A stretch of 64,000 nt of DNA, from assembly GCF_946887195.1 (NCBI RefSeq), contig NZ_CAMPKE010000015.1:1-64000 (forward strand). Reading direction: 5' to 3'. Numbering within the stretch: position 1 is the stretch's first letter; the number at the start of each line of letters is the position of its first letter. Source of the stretch: an uncultured Halomonas sp. Lineage in GTDB: Bacteria; Pseudomonadota; Gammaproteobacteria; Pseudomonadales; Halomonadaceae. Shown here piece after piece: positions 56,721-64,000 of the stretch. The position numbers and the translations under genes were made by a program. The notes under the pieces were generated by a model, which saw nothing but the letters and a program-made list of their open reading frames with translations, was not told the DNA's origin and ran no database searches.

Positions 56721-57053
56721 ATGAGCCAAGCCGCTTTCGAACATCTCGATCACACGACTCTCGAAGCCTGGCTGGACGCCGGTCAGCCGCTGACCCTGGT
56801 GGATATTCGCGACCCGATGAGCTACGCCCAGGGGCATATTCCCGGTAGCCGCCATCTCGACAATGCCACGGTCGGCGATCTGCTCGATGCGGCGCCGCGC
56901 GAGCGCACGCTGGTGGTGGTCTGCTATCACGGCCACTCCAGTCAACAGGCGGCGGACTGGTTGGCGGGCCAGGGCTTTACCCAGGTGTATAGCCTGGATG
57001 GTGGCTTCACCGACTGGCAGGTACATCATCCGCATCGCGTCGCCAATGAGTGA
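56721..57053 (+). CDS. glpE: thiosulfate sulfurtransferase GlpE (rhodanese)
   Basis: A 110-aa single-domain rhodanese. The active-site cysteine is in [13 protein letters not shown], a loop of the GlpE type; [18 protein letters not shown] is the standard N-terminal motif. It transfers sulfane sulfur from thiosulfate to cyanide or thioredoxin. Its position after apaH is as in Pseudomonas. It overlaps cca by 8 nt. Confidence 0.92.
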   Translation: MSQAAFEHLDHTTLEAWLDAGQPLTLVDIRDPMSYAQGHIPGSRHLDNATVGDLLDAAPRERTLVVVCYHGHSSQQAADWLAGQGFTQVYSLDGGFTDWQVHHPHRVANE

Positions 57054-58224
57054 GATGGCGCACGGCAGGGACCATTATGTCGCCGGTCTCGATGTCTACC
57101 GAGTAGGTGGCGCGGTGCGCGACGCGCGCTTGGGCTGGCCGGTGGTGGATCAGGATTGGGTGGTGGTCGGCGCCACGCCTGACGAGATGCGCGCGCGGGG
57201 CTTCAAACCGGTGGGCCGCGATTTCCCGGTCTTTCTGCATCCCGAGACGCACGAGGAGTATGCGCTGGCACGCACCGAGCGCAAGCAAGGCCACGGCTAT
57301 ACTGGATTCGAGGTGCATGCCAGCCCCGATGTGACGCTGGAGGACGACCTGGCGCGGCGCGATCTAACCATCAACGCCATGGCCGAGACCTTGGATGGCG
57401 AACTGATCGACCCTTTCCATGGCCAGCGCGATCTCGAGGCACGCCTGCTACGCCACGTCTCGCGGGCTTTCATCGAAGACCCGTTGCGGGTATTGCGCAC
57501 GGCGCGTTTCCTTGCACGTTATAAAGGGCTGGGCTTCGCCATCGCCGACGAGACCCAGGCGCTGATGCGTCAATTGACCGCCAATGGCGAGATTGGCCAT
57601 CTGGTCGCCGAGCGTGTCTGGCAGGAAACCGAAAAGGCGCTGGGCGAGGCGCACCCCGAGGCCTATTTCCAGGCGCTATCCGCAAGCGGGGCATTGGCGG
57701 TGCTAATGCCTGAGCTTGACGCCGACGACGCATCATTGAAACGGGCGCTGGCCCGCCTCGGCAAGCCGCCGGAAGACGATGGCGCCCTGGCCCACTGGCG
57801 CTGGGCGCGACTCTGCGAGCATCTCGATGAGCCCTCGCGCAAGGCACTGCAGGAGCGCTTGCGGGTACCCAACGCCTGGCGCGATCTGGCGCGTCAGGCG
57901 GCACTCACCCGAGCGCTATGGCGCGAGGCCGAGCAAGCCCCCTTGAGCGCCGAGCGAATCCTGCGCTGGCTGGGTGAGGTCGACGCCTGGCGACGCAGCG
58001 AGCGTATGGCGCCGCTGCTGGCCCTGGTCAGCCTGGAAAACGAAGAGCTGGCCACCGACCTGTCACTGGCCTGGCGGTTGGCTTCCCAGGTATTGCCACG
58101 ACAACTGGTCGACGAAGGCTTTCAGGGTGGCGCGCTGGGTAAGGAGCTAACGCGACGCCGGCAGCTGGAAATCGAGACCGCTCTGCATGGCGAAACGAAG
58201 GAGCCGGGCTCAGGCCGCGCGTGA
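57046..58224 (+). CDS. cca: CCA tRNA nucleotidyltransferase
   Basis: Adds or repairs the 3' CCA of tRNAs. It has 392 aa, class [29 protein letters not shown] (metal aspartates), [12 protein letters not shown] and [16 protein letters not shown]. It is slightly shorter than E. coli Cca (412), and no HD motif is evident in the C-terminal part, so repair phosphatase activity is unlikely. The ATG at 57046 is within the glpE end; another ATG three codons later is possible. Its 3' end overlaps convergent folK by 15 nt. Confidence 0.93.
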   Translation: MSEMAHGRDHYVAGLDVYRVGGAVRDARLGWPVVDQDWVVVGATPDEMRARGFKPVGRDFPVFLHPETHEEYALARTERKQGHGYTGFEVHASPDVTLEDDLARRDLTINAMAETLDGELIDPFHGQRDLEARLLRHVSRAFIEDPLRVLRTARFLARYKGLGFAIADETQALMRQLTANGEIGHLVAERVWQETEKALGEAHPEAYFQALSASGALAVLMPELDADDASLKRALARLGKPPEDDGALAHWRWARLCEHLDEPSRKALQERLRVPNAWRDLARQAALTRALWREAEQAPLSAERILRWLGEVDAWRRSERMAPLLALVSLENEELATDLSLAWRLASQVLPRQLVDEGFQGGALGKELTRRRQLEIETALHGETKEPGSGRA

Positions 58225-58743
58225 GATGAGCCGGCCGCGCCATTTGAAATCCACCGGCCACAACCGCTGCCCGCCGGAGTCGAAGGCCGCCCACAGGTCG
58301 GCGTAGCGAATTCCGCTGATCGGGTGCCGGGTATCAGGCAGCAACTCGGCCAGGGGCTGGAGGACGAAGGCGCTACTGGTGATCTCATCGCGGGGCAGCG
58401 CTACGCCAGCGATATTGCCGACCAGCTCGCCCACCGTCAGCAGATCGACATCCAGCGTGCGCGGGCTGAACTTGGCGCTGTCGGCGCGCCGGCCATAGGC
58501 GAATTCGAGGCGCTTGCACCAATTCTGCAACTCGGCGACCGTGGCCTGCTGTTCAGAGCCCTGGCTCTCGAAGGCGGCGATCAGGTTGTAGAAGTTACGG
58601 CCATCTTCGAAGCCGACCGGCTCGCTCTCGAAGACCCGCGAGACCTCGAGGTGCGTGAAGTCGGCGTACAACGCATCGAGGCAGGCGAGCACGTGGCGCT
58701 CGCGCTCGATATTGCTGCCGATACTGACGACCACCTGCACCAT
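58210..58743 (-). CDS. folK: 2-amino-4-hydroxy-6-hydroxymethyldihydropteridine pyrophosphokinase
   Basis: Folate synthesis: pyrophosphorylates 6-hydroxymethyl-dihydropterin. It has 177 aa: [14 protein letters not shown] at the start, [22 protein letters not shown], and the metal/ATP motif [10 protein letters not shown]. The ATG at 58743 shares a base with the folB stop (TGATG), so translation is coupled to folB. Confidence 0.94.
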   Translation of the reverse strand: MVQVVVSIGSNIERERHVLACLDALYADFTHLEVSRVFESEPVGFEDGRNFYNLIAAFESQGSEQQATVAELQNWCKRLEFAYGRRADSAKFSPRTLDVDLLTVGELVGNIAGVALPRDEITSSAFVLQPLAELLPDTRHPISGIRYADLWAAFDSGGQRLWPVDFKWRGRLISRAA

Positions 58744-59096
58744 CAACACTGCCCCCGTTCGATGCGGACACCGACGGCGGCGGCATTGGCCACGGCGCCC
58801 GGTTTGCGCAGCGTCAAGCGTAGCCAGGCAATCGCGAACTCCTGACGCAGCAAGGCCGCGAGACGCTCGGCGAAGGTTTCCACCAGGGCAAAGCTGCTGG
58901 CCTCGGCAAATTCGCCGATACGCGTGCTGATCGCCGCATAATTCAGGGTCTTGTTCAGGTCGTCATCCGCTGCGGCGGGGCGGATGTCGGCGGCCATTTC
59001 CAGATCCAGCACCAAGCGTTGGCGTATAGTGCGCTCCCAATCGTAGACACCGATGACGGTTTCCACGCTCAGGCCCTCGATCAGCACGCGATCCAC
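58743..59096 (-). CDS. folB: dihydroneopterin aldolase
   Basis: Produces 6-hydroxymethyl-dihydropterin, the substrate of the next gene product. It has 117 aa: VLIEGLSVETVIGVYDWERTI (catalytic region), NYAAISTRIGEFAEASSFALVETFAERLA and the conserved lysine near RLTLRKPGAV. The GTG start at 59096 is preceded by GGAGG. folB and folK form a two-gene unit divergent from plsY. Confidence 0.94.
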   Translation of the reverse strand: MDRVLIEGLSVETVIGVYDWERTIRQRLVLDLEMAADIRPAAADDDLNKTLNYAAISTRIGEFAEASSFALVETFAERLAALLRQEFAIAWLRLTLRKPGAVANAAAVGVRIERGQC

Positions 59097-59190
59097 GCGA
59101 CTTCCTCCGATGGCAAAATTTCGATTGTAGCGCGCAAAGCTGGCAGAATCTCAGGTCATTGTCACCATCCAATCGCTGCCGGGCCAAGCC

Positions 59191-59829
59191 ATGTCGCATT
59201 CTGACGTCGCCCTCCTCACTGCGGCCCTGATGGGGCTGGGCTATCTCTGCGGCGCCTGTCTGGGAGCGCTGTGGATATGCCGCCTGGCCGGTGCCGGCGA
59301 CCCGCGCCTGCTCGGTTCCCACAATCCGGGGTTTTCGAATGTCCTGCGCGTGCATGGCATGCGTCTGGCTCTGGCAACGCTTACGTTCGATGCCGCCAAG
59401 GGCGTACCGGCGCTATGGCTGGCCAAGGCCAGCGGCCTGCCGACCTGGGCGCAAGGCCTGGTGGGGCTCGGCGTGTTGCTGGGACATAGCTACCCGCTAT
59501 GGCACCGCTTTCGAGGTGGTAAATCGGTGGCCAGCGCATTTGGCGTGCTGCTGATGCTGACGCCATTGGTGGCGCTGATCTGTGCCGCCTGTTGGATAGT
59601 GCTGGCCTGGCGGGTACACACCGCGGCGGTGGCTTCGCTGGCGAGTGCGGCGCTGGCGCCGCTGGCCAGCGTCTGGCTGGCGCGGGATTACGTATGGGTG
59701 ATCATCGCTTTCGCCGTGCTGGTACTGGTGCGCCACGTATGGAATATCCAGCGCCTGGGGCGCGGTACCGAGCCGGCCATTCAAGAGCGGCGCGAGGATG
59801 AGCGTCGGATCAGGCCGCCGGAGGAGTGA
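59191..59829 (+). CDS. plsY: glycerol-3-phosphate acyltransferase PlsY
   Basis: An inner-membrane enzyme acylating glycerol-3-phosphate from acyl-phosphate, the first step of phospholipid synthesis. It has 212 aa and about five transmembrane helices. Motifs are the [15 protein letters not shown] loop, [11 protein letters not shown] and [14 protein letters not shown]. The 3' end overlaps convergent tsaD by 20 nt. Confidence 0.93.
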   Translation: MSHSDVALLTAALMGLGYLCGACLGALWICRLAGAGDPRLLGSHNPGFSNVLRVHGMRLALATLTFDAAKGVPALWLAKASGLPTWAQGLVGLGVLLGHSYPLWHRFRGGKSVASAFGVLLMLTPLVALICAACWIVLAWRVHTAAVASLASAALAPLASVWLARDYVWVIIAFAVLVLVRHVWNIQRLGRGTEPAIQERREDERRIRPPEE

Positions 59830-60844
59830 GCCGGTCGAGAGGCCAGCGCGGCACGGCACGCATGGCATCACTGTCGCGTTCTCCTGCCAGTAGGCGCTGA
59901 GCACCGACGTAAGCGATCATGGCGCCGTTATCGGTGCAGAAGCGTCCGCGTGGATAGTAGGCCCGGGCGCCGCGCTTGGCGGCCTCAACATCGAGTCGTT
60001 CGCGCAGGCGCGTGTTGGCGCTGACGCCGCCCGCGACCACCAGCCGTTTCAATCCGGTCTGATCGAGTGCGCGGCGGCATTTGATCACCAGCGTATCGAC
60101 CACCGCTTCCTCGAAGGCGCGGGCGATATCGGCGCGGTCCCGGTCATCGAGTTCGCCGGCCTCATCGCGTAGCTTGTTGGCGGCGGTCAGGGTATGCGTC
60201 TTGAGCCCCGAAAAACTGAAATCCAGACCCGGTCGATCGGTCATCGGCCTGGGAAAGCGAAAGCGCCGGGGGTCGCCCTGTTCCGCCAGGCGCGCTACCT
60301 GGGGGCCACCGGGGTAGGCCAGCCCAAGCATCTTGGCGGCCTTGTCGAAGGCTTCGCCGGCGGCATCATCCACCGATTCGCCGAGTAGCCGATAGCGACC
60401 CAGGCCGCCCACCTCGACCAATTGCGTGTGACCGCCGGAAACCAGCAGTGCGATGAACGGGAAGGCCGGTGGCTCGTCTTCGAGCATCGGCGCCAGCAAG
60501 TGGCCCTCCATATGGTGCACGCCGAGTACAGGAATGTTCAGCGCCCGCGCCAGGCCATGCGAGGTGCTGGCGCCGACCATCAGCGCGCCGATCAGCCCGG
60601 GGCCGGCGGTGTAGGCGATGCCGTCGAGATCACCGCGAGTCAGCTTGGCCGCGTCGAGAATGTCCTGAATCAGCGGCAGCAGCTTGCGGGTATGATCACG
60701 CGAGGCGAGCTCGGGGACCACACCGCCATACTCGGCATGCATGGCGATCTGGCTGTAAAGCACATCGGCCAGCAGGCCGCGATCGGTGTCATATAATGCG
60801 ACGCCGGTCTCGTCGCAGGAGGTTTCAATCCCCAGTACGCGCAT
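59810..60844 (-). CDS. tsaD: tRNA threonylcarbamoyladenosine transferase TsaD
   Basis: The catalytic subunit of the TsaBDE complex that makes t6A37 in ANN-decoding tRNAs. It has 344 aa: [17 protein letters not shown], the metal ligands in [23 protein letters not shown] and [16 protein letters not shown]. It is transcribed divergently from rpsU, a conserved arrangement. Confidence 0.96.
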   Translation of the reverse strand: MRVLGIETSCDETGVALYDTDRGLLADVLYSQIAMHAEYGGVVPELASRDHTRKLLPLIQDILDAAKLTRGDLDGIAYTAGPGLIGALMVGASTSHGLARALNIPVLGVHHMEGHLLAPMLEDEPPAFPFIALLVSGGHTQLVEVGGLGRYRLLGESVDDAAGEAFDKAAKMLGLAYPGGPQVARLAEQGDPRRFRFPRPMTDRPGLDFSFSGLKTHTLTAANKLRDEAGELDDRDRADIARAFEEAVVDTLVIKCRRALDQTGLKRLVVAGGVSANTRLRERLDVEAAKRGARAYYPRGRFCTDNGAMIAYVGAQRLLAGERDSDAMRAVPRWPLDRLTPPAA

Positions 60845-60925
60845 GATTGTCTTGGCTCGTTGGTCAGGCGAAGGTGGCTATTCTACGTGTTTGCGCCGGC
60901 ATCGGCATGGCCGAAGGCCACGAAT

Positions 60926-60954
60926 TTGCAAAGAACGGCGCCTGCGACTAGAAT
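60926..60954 (+). promoter_or_regulatory. sigma-70 promoter of rpsU-dnaG(-rpoD)
   Basis: TTGCAA (60926-60931), 17 nt, TAGAAT (60949-60954); a near-consensus promoter with a long (about 160 nt) leader before rpsU. Confidence 0.75.
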
Positions 60955-61123
60955 ATCGAACGCTGTAAGACTGGGTCGTGCATCCCGCTGCCTGTTTTGA
61001 TCCCTCTCGTCGCGTCTACGCTTGGCTTCATTTTAGAGTCGAGTGTCCGCTGCGTTGATGGGCGACAGCATCACTGATGTGCGTTCAAACCGAACTCATG
61101 ATTCCAAGGTAGGTGAGTGCTTA

Positions 61124-61339
61124 ATGCCTTCTGTCAAAGTACGCGATAACGAGCCGTTCGACGTCGCACTGCGTCGCTTCAAACGTTCCTGCGAAAAAGC
61201 CGGCGTTCTGTCTGAAGTCCGTCGCCGCGAGAACTACGAGAAGCCGACCGCGGTACGCAAGCGCAAGGCTGCGGCGGCGGTCAAGCGCCACGCCAAGAAG
61301 CTTCAGCGCGAGCACAAGCGTTTCGAACGGTTGTATTGA
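61124..61339 (+). CDS. rpsU: 30S ribosomal protein S21
   Basis: The 71-aa S21 protein, start [20 protein letters not shown] and the strongly basic C-terminus ([18 protein letters not shown]). AGGTGAG precedes the ATG at 61124. It is the first gene of the macromolecular-synthesis operon, which ties translation (S21), priming (DnaG) and transcription (sigma-70) together. Confidence 0.97.
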   Translation: MPSVKVRDNEPFDVALRRFKRSCEKAGVLSEVRRRENYEKPTAVRKRKAAAAVKRHAKKLQREHKRFERLY

Positions 61340-61348
61340 TCCGTACTG

Positions 61349-61366
61349 GAGGCAGGTGACTGCCTC
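61349..61366 (+). other. GNRA-loop hairpin after rpsU
   Basis: GAGGCAG-GTGA-CTGCCTC, 7 bp with a GTGA tetraloop, 10 nt after the rpsU stop and just before the terminator. It may protect the rpsU 3' end or be a processing site. Confidence 0.45.
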
Positions 61367-61380
61367 AGAGGGACGCCAAG

Positions 61381-61409
61381 CGGCCGCCATCCGGTGGCCG
61401 TTTGTTTTT
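61381..61409 (+). terminator. internal terminator between rpsU and dnaG
   Basis: An 8-bp stem CGGCCGCC/GGTGGCCG (one G-T pair) with an ATCC loop, followed by TTTGTTTTT. It corresponds in position to terminator T1 of the E. coli operon, which lowers dnaG expression relative to rpsU. Confidence 0.85.
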
Positions 61410-61469
61410 GTGTCCACGATGTCTTTCCCTAGTGACCCCGCTAGTGCGTTTCGTTCGAGAGCCTAACCG

Positions 61470-63302
61470 ATGGCCGGTCAGATTCCCCAACGCTTCATCG
61501 ATGATCTGCTCGCCCGCGTCGACGTGGTCGAGGTGGTCGGCGAACGGGTGCAATTGAAGAAGGCCGGCCAGAACTACTCGGGGCTGTGTCCGTTTCACCA
61601 GGAGAAATCGCCGTCGTTCACCGTCAGCCACGACAAGCAGTTTTATCACTGCTTCGGCTGTGGCGCGCACGGTAACGCGCTACGCTTTCTGATGGAGTAC
61701 GACAACCTGCGTTTTCCCGAGGCGGTGGAGCAATTGGCCGCTCGCCAGGGCATGGAGGTACCGCGCGAGGGCGCCGATGATCCACGCGCCCAGGCCCGCG
61801 AGAAGAAGCGTCAGCAGGGGGTCAATCTGCTCGAGCTGGCGGCGGGCTTCTTTCGTGAGCGCCTGCCGATGGCCGAGGGCAAGAGCGCGCGCGAGTATCT
61901 GGATCGCCGTGGCCTGTCCCCCGAGGTGCTGCGCGATTTCGGTATCGGGTACGCCCCCGATGAGTGGGAGGCGCTCAAGCGCCATCTCTCGAATCACGGC
62001 ATTGCCGATGCGGTGCAGGTGGAGTACGGCCTGCTGGTGCAGCGCGAGGATAGCGGACGCAGCTACGATCGTTTTCGCGACCGGGTGATGTTTCCGATTC
62101 GCGACTGGAAAGGCCGCACCATCGCTTTTGGCGGTCGGGTGCTGGGCGACGCCAAGCCCAAGTACCTCAACTCGCCGGAGACGCCGGTCTTCCACAAGGG
62201 GCGCGAGCTCTACGGGCTCTTCGAGGCGCGCCAGGCCAATCGCCAGCTCGAGCGGCTGGTGATCGTCGAGGGCTACATGGACGTGGTCGCACTGGCCCAG
62301 TTCGGCATTCGCAATGTCGTGGCCACGCTAGGCACGTCGACCAGCGAAGACCATCTCAATCGCCTGTTCCGCCTGGTTGGCGAGGTGGTGTTCTGCTTCG
62401 ATGGCGATAACGCCGGGCGCAAGGCCGCGCGCCGGGCGTTGGAGACGGTGTTGCCGCTGATGATCGATGGGCGCCAGGCGCGTTTCCTGTTTTTGCCCGA
62501 GGGCGAGGATCCGGACACCCTGGTGCGTCGCGAAGGTAGTGAAGCCTTCAGCGACCGCATCACCTGTGCCAGCCCGCTATCGGAATTCCTGTTCGAGCAG
62601 GCGGCCGAGGGGCGCGATTTGCAGCGCATCGAGGATCGCGAGCGCTTTGCGACGGCCGTGCTCAAGGCGCTGGAGCGGTTGCCGGAAGGCGTGCTCAAGT
62701 CGCTGCTGCTGCGCGAACTGTCGACGCGCACGGGTGTCGAAGCGGCACGCTTCCAGGCGCTTCTGAAAACGCCCGAACCGATGCACGATGGGGCGCCGCA
62801 AGACGATGGATTCGCGAGCGAAGGCGCATACGAAACCCGGGCCGAGGTGGCGCCATCCCCGGGCGGCAAGCGTGGCGGGGCGCTTAGCCTGATGGCACGC
62901 ACGCTGCAGTTGCTGGTGCACGAGCCGGGGCTGGTGGAGCGCCTGCCTGAAGAATTGGATTGGTGTGCCGATAACCAGAGTGACGGGGTTTTGTGTCGCG
63001 AGGTGATTCGCCTGCTGCGTGCCGGTCGCTATCGTAGTTCGCAGGTGCTGCTGGCGCATTTTCACGGCACCGCCGAGGGGCAGCGCCTGCAAGCGCTGGC
63101 CCGGCGTGAGTTATTGATAGCGCGTGAAGACAGAGGGGTGGAGCTCGATGGACTGGTGGAGAACTTTCGCAAGGAAGCATCCAGCGTCGAGCCGGAAACA
63201 CAGATCGAACGTCTGCTGGCCAGGCAACAGGGCGGTGAGAAGTTATCGGCCGACGAACGTCAGCGTCTCATGGATCTATTCAAGATCGTCAAGCGTACAT
63301 GA
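61470..63302 (+). CDS. dnaG: DNA primase
   Basis: Synthesises RNA primers at the replication fork. It has 610 aa. The N-terminal zinc-binding domain has CPFHQEKSPSF and CFGCGAHGNAL; the TOPRIM domain has VIVEGYMDVVALAQFG and CFDGDNAGRKAARRAL; the C-terminal helicase-binding region interacts with DnaB, encoded in this same window. The region around residues 430-470 is a variable linker rich in glycine, proline and acidic residues. Confidence 0.96.
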   Translation: MAGQIPQRFIDDLLARVDVVEVVGERVQLKKAGQNYSGLCPFHQEKSPSFTVSHDKQFYHCFGCGAHGNALRFLMEYDNLRFPEAVEQLAARQGMEVPREGADDPRAQAREKKRQQGVNLLELAAGFFRERLPMAEGKSAREYLDRRGLSPEVLRDFGIGYAPDEWEALKRHLSNHGIADAVQVEYGLLVQREDSGRSYDRFRDRVMFPIRDWKGRTIAFGGRVLGDAKPKYLNSPETPVFHKGRELYGLFEARQANRQLERLVIVEGYMDVVALAQFGIRNVVATLGTSTSEDHLNRLFRLVGEVVFCFDGDNAGRKAARRALETVLPLMIDGRQARFLFLPEGEDPDTLVRREGSEAFSDRITCASPLSEFLFEQAAEGRDLQRIEDRERFATAVLKALERLPEGVLKSLLLRELSTRTGVEAARFQALLKTPEPMHDGAPQDDGFASEGAYETRAEVAPSPGGKRGGALSLMARTLQLLVHEPGLVERLPEELDWCADNQSDGVLCREVIRLLRAGRYRSSQVLLAHFHGTAEGQRLQALARRELLIAREDRGVELDGLVENFRKEASSVEPETQIERLLARQQGGEKLSADERQRLMDLFKIVKRT

Positions 63303-63459
63303 GCAGAGAACCGCTGAGTCGGGAAAGGGCTGGTTGGGTGGGTTGAATTGTCGCCTGCCGCCACCATCTAGCAGTGACGATAGCGAGCGTAACCGAACAA
63401 ACTAACACACTCGGATGACAGCGCAAATAGACGACTGGCGGGTTAGTGGCCTTAGCCGC

Positions 63460-63465
63460 TATAAT
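63460..63465 (+). promoter_or_regulatory. -10 element upstream of rpoD
   Basis: TATAAT 72 nt before rpoD in the 234-nt dnaG-rpoD gap, with no convincing -35. It suggests a separate rpoD promoter. Confidence 0.45.
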
Positions 63466-63536
63466 TGCAAGCCTATGAGTTTTCACCGCCTTTCTCGTTC
63501 AGGTGCTTCATTCTTCTTCGTCGATATAGGGTTTCT

Positions 63537-64000
63537 ATGGCTGGAAATGCGCAGCAGCAGTCACGTCTGAAGGAGTTGATCGCGCGCGGCAAGGAACAGG
63601 GCTACCTGACCTATGCCGAGGTCAACGACCACCTTCCCGAAGATATCGCCGATCCGGATCAAGTGGAAGACATCATCGGCATGATCAACGATATGGGTAT
63701 CAGTGTCGTTGAACAAGCCCCCGATGAAGACACACTGATGATGTCGGATCACTCCACCGATGAGTCCGCAGCCGAAGAGGCGGTAGCGGCATTGGCGGCG
63801 GTCGAGAGCGATGTCGGCAGGACCACCGATCCGGTGCGCATGTACATGCGCGAAATGGGCACCGTTGAGCTTCTGACTCGCGAAGGCGAGATCGCCATCG
63901 CCAAGCGAATCGAGGAAGGCACCCGCGAGGTGATGTCGGCACTGGCCTATCTGCCCGGTGCGGTGGAGTCGATCCTGGAAGCCTACGACGCGACCCAGGA
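63537..64000 (+). CDS. rpoD: RNA polymerase sigma factor RpoD (N-terminal part)
   Basis: The first 154 codons of the housekeeping sigma-70, cut by the window edge. Region 1.1 (QQQSRLKELIARGKEQGYL, LPEDIADPDQVEDIIGMIND) and the start of region 1.2 (TDPVRMYMREMGTVELLTRE, GEIAIAKRIEEG) are clear. AGGG lies 6 nt before the ATG at 63537. Confidence 0.96.
   Translation, partial: MAGNAQQQSRLKELIARGKEQGYLTYAEVNDHLPEDIADPDQVEDIIGMINDMGISVVEQAPDEDTLMMSDHSTDESAAEEAVAALAAVESDVGRTTDPVRMYMREMGTVELLTREGEIAIAKRIEEGTREVMSALAYLPGAVESILEAYDATQ

Overview
The window looks like chromosomal DNA from a halophilic gammaproteobacterium of the Halomonadaceae (Halomonas, Chromohalobacter or Salinicola type). This rests on protein character (RpoD start, Tat-exported HiPIP, six-gene Mrp antiporter operon, PhaR), on Pseudomonas/Halomonas-like gene order (amgK-murU beside lptD-surA-pdxA-rsmA-apaGH-glpE-cca; rpsU-dnaG-rpoD beside tsaD) and on high GC with strong third-position GC bias. 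No database search was possible, so the genus is inferred.

Layout: 1-303, tRNA Asp-Val-Asp cluster and terminator. 310-4528, alpha/beta hydrolase divergent from 2,4-dienoyl-CoA reductase (fadH), then threonine aldolase (ltaE) behind a structured leader. 4746-9597, prkA-yeaH-spoVR stress module, followed by a convergent HiPIP gene. 10319-12200, a stand-alone Lrp-type ligand domain, a DNA/RNA endonuclease, two identical tRNA-Leu genes and a palindromic repeat. 12202-21960, rnr-rlmB, rpsF-rpsR-membrane protein-rplI, a LamB-type porin with palindromic operators, dnaB and two small conserved-looking proteins. 22027-30602, photolyase-related flavoprotein, hemH and the Mrp operon. 31172-33114, lytic transglycosylase whose 3' end is duplicated around a brnTA toxin-antitoxin pair. 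33117-38164, rsmE, phaR, purD, thioesterase, prkB and a LacI regulator. 38185-46077, a seven-gene sugar-alcohol operon. 46322-49701, HIT protein, coq7, OsmC, murU and amgK. 49865-64000, lptD through cca, folK-folB, plsY, tsaD, rpsU-dnaG and the start of rpoD.

Most of the window is core housekeeping sequence. The accessory or more unusual parts are the brnTA insert, which behaves like a mini-island flanked by a 29-bp direct repeat of its target gene; the polyol operon (ribose-type ABC transporter, zinc alcohol dehydrogenase, FGGY kinase, L-xylulose-reductase-like SDR, transaldolase) with a LacI gene convergent at its far end; two palindromic MITE-like elements; and the structured ltaE leader.

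Functional links: the polyol operon would import a pentitol or tetritol, oxidise and phosphorylate it, and feed it to the pentose phosphate pathway through transaldolase. AmgK and MurU form the MurNAc recycling route to UDP-MurNAc. LptD and SurA act together in outer-membrane assembly. FolB and FolK are successive folate enzymes. RpsU, DnaG and RpoD form the macromolecular-synthesis operon, with an internal terminator as in E. coli.
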